From the NCBI RefSeq assembly GCF_000283155.1, contig NW_004454159.1, positions 20,596,278 to 20,660,277 on the forward strand: a stretch of 64,000 nucleotides of DNA, written 5' to 3'. The notes beneath the pieces are model-generated. The model was not told the origin of the DNA. It was given only the letters and a program-made list of their open reading frames with translations, and did no database searches. This document shows, in pieces, positions 57,830-64,000 of the stretch. How positions within the stretch are numbered: position 1 is the stretch's first letter; each line of letters begins with the position of its first letter. The position numbers and the translations under genes were made by a program. This stretch comes from Ceratotherium simum simum (lineage: Eukaryota > Chordata > Mammalia > Perissodactyla > Rhinocerotidae).

Positions 57830-58205
57830 GTTTTTAATTGAGGTATAATTGACATATAATGTTATATTACTTTCAGGTGTACAATATAATGATTCTATAT
57901 TTGTATATATTGTGAAATGATCACCACAATAAGTCTAGTTAACATCTGTCACCATACATAGTTACAAAAATTTTTTTTTTCTTATGATGAGCACTTTTAA
58001 GATCTACTCTCTTAGCAACTTTCAAATATGCAATGCAGTATTATTAACTATAGTCACCATGTTGTACATCATGTCCCCATGACTTATTTGTTTTATAACT
58101 GGGGGTTTGTACCTTTTGATCCCTTCCCCCATTTCGCCCACACCCCACCCCCTGCCTCTGACAACCACCAATCTGTTCTCTGTATCTATGAGCTTGGGTT
58201 TTTCT
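57830..58205. mobile_element. Old L1 (L1M) fragment
   Basis: AATTGAGGTATAATTGACATATAATGTTATATTACTTTCAGGTG, TGTCACCATACATAGTTAC, CATGTTGTACATCATGTCCCCATGACTTATTTG and CTGTTCTCTGTATCTATGAGC match a well-known L1M segment. Confidence 0.8.
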
Positions 58206-58638
58206 GAAAGTGTATTTTTAATAATAACAGATGAATTGGCTAAATAAATTATGGTATCTCTATTCAATGGAATACCAAGAGCTCATTAGAAAGGATGATG
58301 TAGCATTATATTTATTGACCTGGAAAGATGCTCATGACACAATAACATGTATAAAATTATTCCACTTATGCAAAAGTGGAGATATTTGTATCCATATATA
58401 TTTATATGTGTAGAAAGTTGTTTATAAATTAATTCTGGTCATCTCTGAGTGGTAGATTTTGATATGACTTGCAAAATTTTTTTTCCTATTGTAGCTTTGT
58501 GAGGTGATGGATGTGTTAACTAACCCTATTGTGGTAATCATTTTGCAATATATACATATATCAAATCATTACGTTGTATACCTTAAACTTACACAATGTG
58601 ATATGTCAATTATATCTCAATAAAGCTGGAAAACTTTT
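58206..58638 (+). mobile_element. Old L1 ORF2 end and 3' UTR
   Basis: GGCTAAATAAATTATGG, CAATGGAATACCAAGAGCTCATTAG and GGAAAGATGCTCATGAC are decayed ORF2-end sequence. The 3' end with GGTGATGGATGTGTTAAC, TATACATATATCAAATCATTACG, CCTTAAACTTACACAATG and ATCTCAATAAAGCTGG is an L1MA/L1MB-type terminus followed by a T/A-rich stretch. With the preceding fragment it may be one internally deleted element or two. Confidence 0.8.
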
Positions 58639-59839
58639 TTTTCTAATGGTTGTGTGTAATTTTAAAATTTTTTAGAGTGAGAAAGTCTCATTTTTAGTAG
58701 CAGGAGAAGGCAAAGCTAATTTGTTTTGATAAAAGATGTCTTCTACTGGTTTTTCAGTGAGCTGCTTTGCAAGTCCATCCTCTTTGGCAGTATCAGAAAG
58801 CATTTACAAAGTGCATATTTGTGACTGAGGCATTTTTAGATACCAGGCAAAGAGACATTTAGATGAACCTTCACCCTGCCCTTCCACTGCAAAATGAAGC
58901 AGGAACATAAAACACATACTGACGACCAAATAAAAACGAAACTCATATATTCAACAAACATGAATAGGCATTCTTTCCCTAGGCCCCATTACCTGTTTCA
59001 TTCTAAAGTCTGTGAAGACACCAGTCAGAACCAATTTACATATACAGAATCTGGGTATGAAATTTTGAGTTGCTTGCATACAATTGTCACAGGGATCTTA
59101 GAATTACAGAGGTGGGCAAGAGCTGTAAGGTCATTTAATTCAGCTGTCCACCTGGTACACGATTCCCTTCCTGCATGCAGCTCTTCCATCTAATGAGAAG
59201 TGAGCAAGTTTCTGATAATTTTCAGTCTCCTAGAGCTCTCAAGAGAAAAGAGCAGGCTTTTGAATCTCCCTAAGAGGATGTTCAGAAAGCAGTAAAGGGT
59301 GTTTGCTGGTGGTTCTTAGGTGAATTCTCACAGCTGTATGGTCAGGAACATTGGTGGGATGGTGGTGGGAAGCATGGAGAAGGAGGTCTTCAAAAGTTCT
59401 TAGAGCATCATTTGAGCGAGAAGTATAATGTGACTGTTAAGTGAATAATGGGGATCAATGCATTTGTCGGTGATTATTAATACATAAATGACGTTAGAAT
59501 TAGGGAGGAAGGAAAAGTCAGACAGGAGAAGACTAGAAGTCTTTATGGACAAGGAAGGACCCAAAGAAGTAATCATTACGTCTAGAAGCTGAATAATGGG
59601 GGAGAGGAGAAGATGGAATAAAGGAAACATTAGATAGGGAAGAGAAAGTCAAAAGACTTTTAAAAGGCCAACTCTGTGATGCTTAAACATCAGCACACTG
59701 ATTTTCTTTGACAGAGAAAGTTCAAGATCCACGAATCCGGAAGCACATTATCTTCCATATTCATATAACATGTTCGCTTACTGCTTGGACAGGAAGATTT
59801 TTTTCATCTTGTCCAGAGATTTAACTGTCTAAAAGGAAA
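58639..59839. other. Non-repetitive intergenic sequence
   Basis: No recognised repeat or gene. Confidence 0.45.
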
Positions 59840-60335
59840 AACAGAACAAAGGATCTTAACCTGAGACTCCTAAAGGATCTGTAGATAGAATTCAGAGGTC
59901 CATGAACTTGGATGGGGAAGAAACCCTTTATTTTTACTGATCTCTAACTCAAGTTGACGTTTCCTTCAATTATGAAGGTAGGCAAAGCTTCACAGTAGTA
60001 CTAGAAGCACCTGTGACTTTGTCACCAATGGAACCCACAGATAGCTTTATATCACATTAGAGTTTCTGCAAGAATGTTGTTTATACTTATCACTTACCTC
60101 AAAGTGATGATGAGTATTCAATCCTCTCCCTGGTTCTGTTATTTAATTGGTTACTAAATAAGCACATGCATTACTATAGCACAAATGTATTTGCTTAAAC
60201 ATTTTGATAAGTAAATTTCAATGTATTTCCTTTGTATTCTAAATTTCAACTGATTTCCTTTGTATTCTTCTGTAATTTATTTTATGCATGTAAACAAATT
60301 ATTCTGAGAAGAGGTCCATAGACTTCACCAGCCAA
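59840..60335 (+). mobile_element. Old hAT-type DNA transposon fossil
   Basis: GGATCTTAACCTGAGACTCC near the left edge, GGTCCATGAACTTGGATGGGG, TATTTTTACTGATCTCTAACTC, GACGTTTCCTTCAATTATGAAGG, CCTGTGACTTTGTCACCAATGG, and on the right GATTTCCTTTGTATTC, ATTTTATGCATG, TATTCTGAGAAGAGGTCCATAGACTTCACCAG. I recognise this order from an old mammalian DNA transposon; the exact family name is uncertain. Confidence 0.6.
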
Positions 60336-63010
60336 GATCCCCTACATTAGATGCAGAAAGAGCGTTCTATGTAAGACCACATACTTGCGCTGAGGGCACA
60401 TGAGCCCACCCCTGTCCGAGGAGACTCTTAAAGCTGCCTGCCTTTCTTCTTTGGTGTGACTGAGGTAAGTTCCTACAGGCAGCCTGGGGCCCAAATCCGG
60501 CAAGCAATGCAGGAGTGTAGGAAGGGGGGACCTTTCTTCCTGTCAAAGGGCGTGTCTTCCTCAGTTTTATTAATAACTTTTGGTGGTAACACAAATTGAT
60601 GAGATTCTTCTGGAAAATTAAAACATATTAATTTAAAATATTATTTTGTTTATAATTATGTTCGTAAAGGAAATGGATGTATAGAAATGACACTTAGGAC
60701 ACCTGCTCTGGGTCAGGGATGAGTTAACTGTTCACCAAGTTGACAAACGCTCATTTCAATGCTCATGTTCTGAATGTTTCCAGCTTTTCAGTAGGTGTAA
60801 TGAGCCCAACCCCAGCTGAAATCAGGAAAGCTTAAGCATGAAGGTGCAAATATCTGTTTGCTTTAAGCAACTGTATTTTGCCGACATTGTCTGTACCATC
60901 ATGTGCGTATAACACTCTAGTGACAATTCCATCCAAATGGACAGACGGCAATGAAGGGAAAAAAGTAGGAAAGCTCCATAGCTATGGTGTTTGTGTGTTT
61001 CCAACAAAGGGCGCACCTACCCAGCTCTGCCTCTTTCAAGCAGCTACAGCATGGAGCTTACAGCAGATGGTTCTGCTACGTCAGGCCCACAGCTGTGTGT
61101 TTCTGGCACAAGAACAATGTTTGAATTCTGTACAGAAATTTTGTAAGATATGTTTCTTGTTGCCTTTTCATGAATTTATTTGGTAATTTTTTTAAACCAT
61201 AAAGAGTCTGGAGACCATATTGAGAAAATGCTGGCAAGGGAAAGCTATTTGTTAGCTAGCCAGATTTATTTAAAGAGGATCAATCACATATAATTCCTGG
61301 AAGAGAGGCAGTCCATTGGCACCAATCGTGCATCCCAACCAACTCAGAGCTTGAAATGCAGCCACTGTGTTTCCTCTCCTGCTCTCTTACAATTAAATTC
61401 CTCACCAAGCCAGGTAGGAAAGAGCATTTTTGTAGAAAACCAATAGGAGGCTAGAATTCTTCAGTGTCTAGAAAACTCACTTACTCTCTGAGTGTATCCA
61501 ACACATCTTTCAAACTGAGGGAGAAAGAAGTGGAAAGCATTCAGAATTTTTTTAAACTAATAGGTACAATGTTGCCTAATTTCGTAGAAGTGATCATTTC
61601 TGGGTCCACTATGAAGGACTTCCACCATTTTTATTTTAGGGACACTCAGGATAAAATTATGGGACAGTTTCTATGTCCTCTGTGCCCCAGCTCCCTACAG
61701 GGAAGCTTTAACCTGGCATATGGTGTGTGCGTGTGTGTGTATGTGTGTATATGTGTGCATGAGCATGTTTGATGAGACCTCGGTTCAGTTTTGGCTGGGG
61801 TTACAACTTTTCCGAGATAACCCAGCAAGTCAGAGTAAACCCAGACATAGGACACAGGCCTTTCTAATTCCAACCACATGTATAATTCAGCAGGACCCAC
61901 TGATGTATTTAAAAAATACTCAACTGGCCACTTTCTTTCAAGCAGAGATGTGAACACTGTGTGGGTTGTAAAACATTTTTTTGTTTTTAAAGAAAATGCA
62001 CACTTTCCCTCTGGAAACCCTGTCATTTCCTCTGGTTTCCTTAATCCTAAACTTGGTGTCTGAAATAAATTTAGGGTAGTTTCCACTACGTTGTTGAAAG
62101 GCCTGAGGGACTGCTACTGTTATCAGAGAAAGGGGTCCATTGCCATTCAGGGTGTTATTCAATAGCATGTCTGGCTGTCTGCAGCTGGCAGCCAGCACTC
62201 ACTCTGGGCATCTTAGGAGCTGTTTCTCTGATTGACAGTACCCTGTAACCAGGGTCAGAGCCTCAGCAGCTGCGCAGGAGCAGATTCCTCTGCCTCACAT
62301 TTGATGGATAAACCAGAAGAATCTGGCAGTGAGATCCATATTAATGGCTGTGGCCAGCTTTCTCTTTCATGATTTTCTTGCTTTTTCATTTTGTTTGAGA
62401 TTGGATTTGAAAGTGAACTTTGTTCCACACTGTAGCCTATGGCAGTGGGCAAATGAGATGAGACGGCACGGAAGAATAGCATGCATACTGCACACACCCA
62501 AAGTAGATGTATGAAAAATGGAAATGACAAGGGTGGTTGGGGCTGACTGGCTTTTTACAGGAACTGAGCTTCTGCTGAGGAGTTTGTGAGGAAGGCTGTG
62601 CAGAGGAGAATGTGCTGGAGTTTTAGCAATCTTCACATAACTGGCTTTCTGGAGAAAAATGAAAGCAAGCTCCAAGGTACCCAAACAGACATGAAGGGCA
62701 AGGAAATAACAACCATGTCAACAACCACGACTCAAACGCCCACACTACACGCATATGCAGGGTGCGATGTTTTGTTCTGTTAGGAATCAAGAGGATTTGC
62801 AGACTCAGTGTCAGAAAAGAACACCAGAATGACTAGTGATGGCAACAGCAAGACAATACTATCGCCAAAGAACAGAAGCCCCCCATCCTGTCCCCATCCC
62901 TGCCTCATCCTGCCTAGATTCCACTACCAGGGAGGCAACTTTGGGAGGAGGTGCATTGTATTGGTAATGAAAGTCACTGTAAAATATACCCATCGTTCTC
63001 ATAATCTTGC
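60336..63010. other. Long repeat-poor block
   Basis: About 2.7 kb with only a TG-rich tract. Open frames up to 146 codons (minus strand over the TG tract) are due to composition. No credible exon was found. Confidence 0.45.
61722..61764. repeat. Imperfect (TG)n microsatellite
   Basis: TG units broken by CG, TA and CA variants. Confidence 0.9.
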
Positions 63011-63027
63011 ATTCCTGCTACTTCTTT
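63011..63027. repeat. Left 17-bp target duplication of an L1 fragment
   Basis: ATTCCTGCTACTTCTTT, repeated exactly at 63,654-63,670. Confidence 0.95.
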
Positions 63028-63653
63028 TGCAATATTTTCTTCCGGTCTGTGTCTTATCTTCTAATTCTCTTGACATTGTCTTTTGCACGGCAGAAATTTT
63101 TATGAATCAAATCCAGTTTATCAATTATTTCTTTCATGGATCATGCCATTGGTGTTGTATCTAAAAAGTCGTCACCAAACCCAAGGTCATCTAAGTTTTC
63201 TCCTATGTTATCTTTTAGAAATTTTATAATTTTGTGTTTTACGTTTAGGTCTATGATTCACTTTGAGTTAGTTTTTGTGACAAGTGTAAAGTCTATGTCT
63301 AGATCCATTTTTTTGTATGTGGCTGTCCAGTTGTCCCAGCATCATTTGTTGAAAAGACTATCTTTTCTCTATTATATTGCCTTTGCTCCCTTGTCAAAGA
63401 CTACTTAACTGTATTTATGTGGGTCTATTTCTGGGTTTTCTATTCTGTTCCATTGATCTATTTGTCTATTGTTTCATCAATACCACACTATCTTGATTAC
63501 TGTAGCTTTATGGTAAGTCTTAAAGTTGGGTAGTGTCAGTCCTCCAACTTTGTGCTTCTCCTTCGATGTTGTGTTGGCTACTCTGGGTCTTTAGCCTCTC
63601 CTTATAAACCTTAGAATCAGTTTGTCAATATCCACAAATAACTTGCTGGGAAT
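63028..63653 (-). mobile_element. L1 fragment truncated at both ends
   Basis: The plus strand reads as antisense L1 ORF2 throughout: GGTGTTGTATCTAAAAAG, AGGTCTATGATTCACTTTGAG, GTGGCTGTCCAGTTGTCCCAGC, CTGTTCCATTGATCTATTTG and ATCCACAAATAACTTGCTGGGA. In L1 sense it starts within the reverse-transcriptase part of ORF2 and stops at GAAAATATTGCA, before the ORF2 end; there is no 3' UTR and no poly(A). Even so, a perfect 17-bp target duplication flanks it. Confidence 0.92.
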
Positions 63654-63670
63654 ATTCCTGCTACTTCTTT
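63654..63670. repeat. Right 17-bp target duplication
   Basis: Exact copy of the left one. It is followed by AA, so the junction reads CTTT/AA, a good match to the L1 endonuclease cut site TTTT/AA. Confidence 0.95.
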
Positions 63671-64000
63671 AACCTGGAATTTCTCACAGTGTCTTGTCCA
63701 GTCCTCCCCACAAGAACTCTGCCATAATTAGGCGGGATGGGTGGACTCAGCAATACTGTTTAAAGCTTCCCACAGGAATTCTAACATGTCACCAGGGCTG
63801 AAAAGCACTGCACTTGTTTTCCTCATTATCTTAACAACTGTAATGCCAATACATTTAAAAAAAATTATTTGAAAAGGCATGGCTTTAGTAGAATGTTCTC
63901 AGAGGTGTGGCTTCTGCCTCCACTCCACCTGCATTGCTACGCATTTTCTAGATTTTCCTTATTTCTGTGACTTTTGCTCTGCAGTGAAAAGGCTGGCCTG
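63671..64000. other. Non-repetitive sequence to window end
   Basis: No recognised repeat or gene. Confidence 0.45.

Noticed and set aside
61646..62086. 146-codon minus-strand open frame
   Set aside because: Includes His/Thr-rich sequence read from the TG microsatellite; no domain.

Overview
This window reads as gene-poor mammalian nuclear DNA, almost certainly from a horse or close relative (Equus). The strongest lineage evidence is five SINEs of the tRNA-derived equine repetitive element (ERE) type. They share a GGCTGGCC head, an internal GTCCCATATAAAGTGGAGGA segment and a doubled TTAGCTCAGGG / GATCTTCCTCAC tail. Ordinary eutherian repeats accompany them: MIR, L2, MER5-type hAT MITEs, MaLR/MLT1 LTRs, ERVL-type LTRs, class I ERV solo LTRs and L1s of several ages. 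There are no bacterial-type genes, operons, CRISPR arrays or phage.

I found no protein-coding gene I would defend. The longest open frames (about 100-157 codons) are scattered on both strands, lack recognisable domains, and many lie in repeats. Exons of a non-coding RNA or short coding exons of a large gene cannot be excluded by eye.

Layout. 0-15 kb: the 5' end of a minus-strand L1 that runs off the left edge, an L2 copy, two plus-strand EREs, an ERVL-type LTR followed by a tRNA-Leu-like primer binding site, several MIRs and an L2-into-MIR nest. 15-24.5 kb: two solo LTRs of one ERV family flank an old L1 5'-UTR block that was split by a younger, 5'-truncated L1 with target duplication. 24.5-34 kb: MER5 MITEs, an MLT1 LTR, a long TG/CG/AG microsatellite, and a repeat-free AT-hook/homeobox-rich block near 32.65-32.9 kb that looks like a conserved non-coding element. 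34-37.6 kb: a largely repeat-free block. 37.6-48.2 kb: L2 copies interrupted by EREs and MLT1 LTRs, a two-copy unclassified repeat (41.3/42.9 kb), an octamer pair and a palindromic MITE pair. 48-64 kb: further LTRs, an old L1 cluster, a probable hAT fossil, and a minus-strand L1 fragment truncated at both ends yet bounded by a perfect 17-bp target duplication.

Functionally the window is a record of insertions plus candidate regulatory DNA, not a set of cooperating genes. Repeat family names come from recognition by eye; exact subfamily and edges need a repeat-library search.
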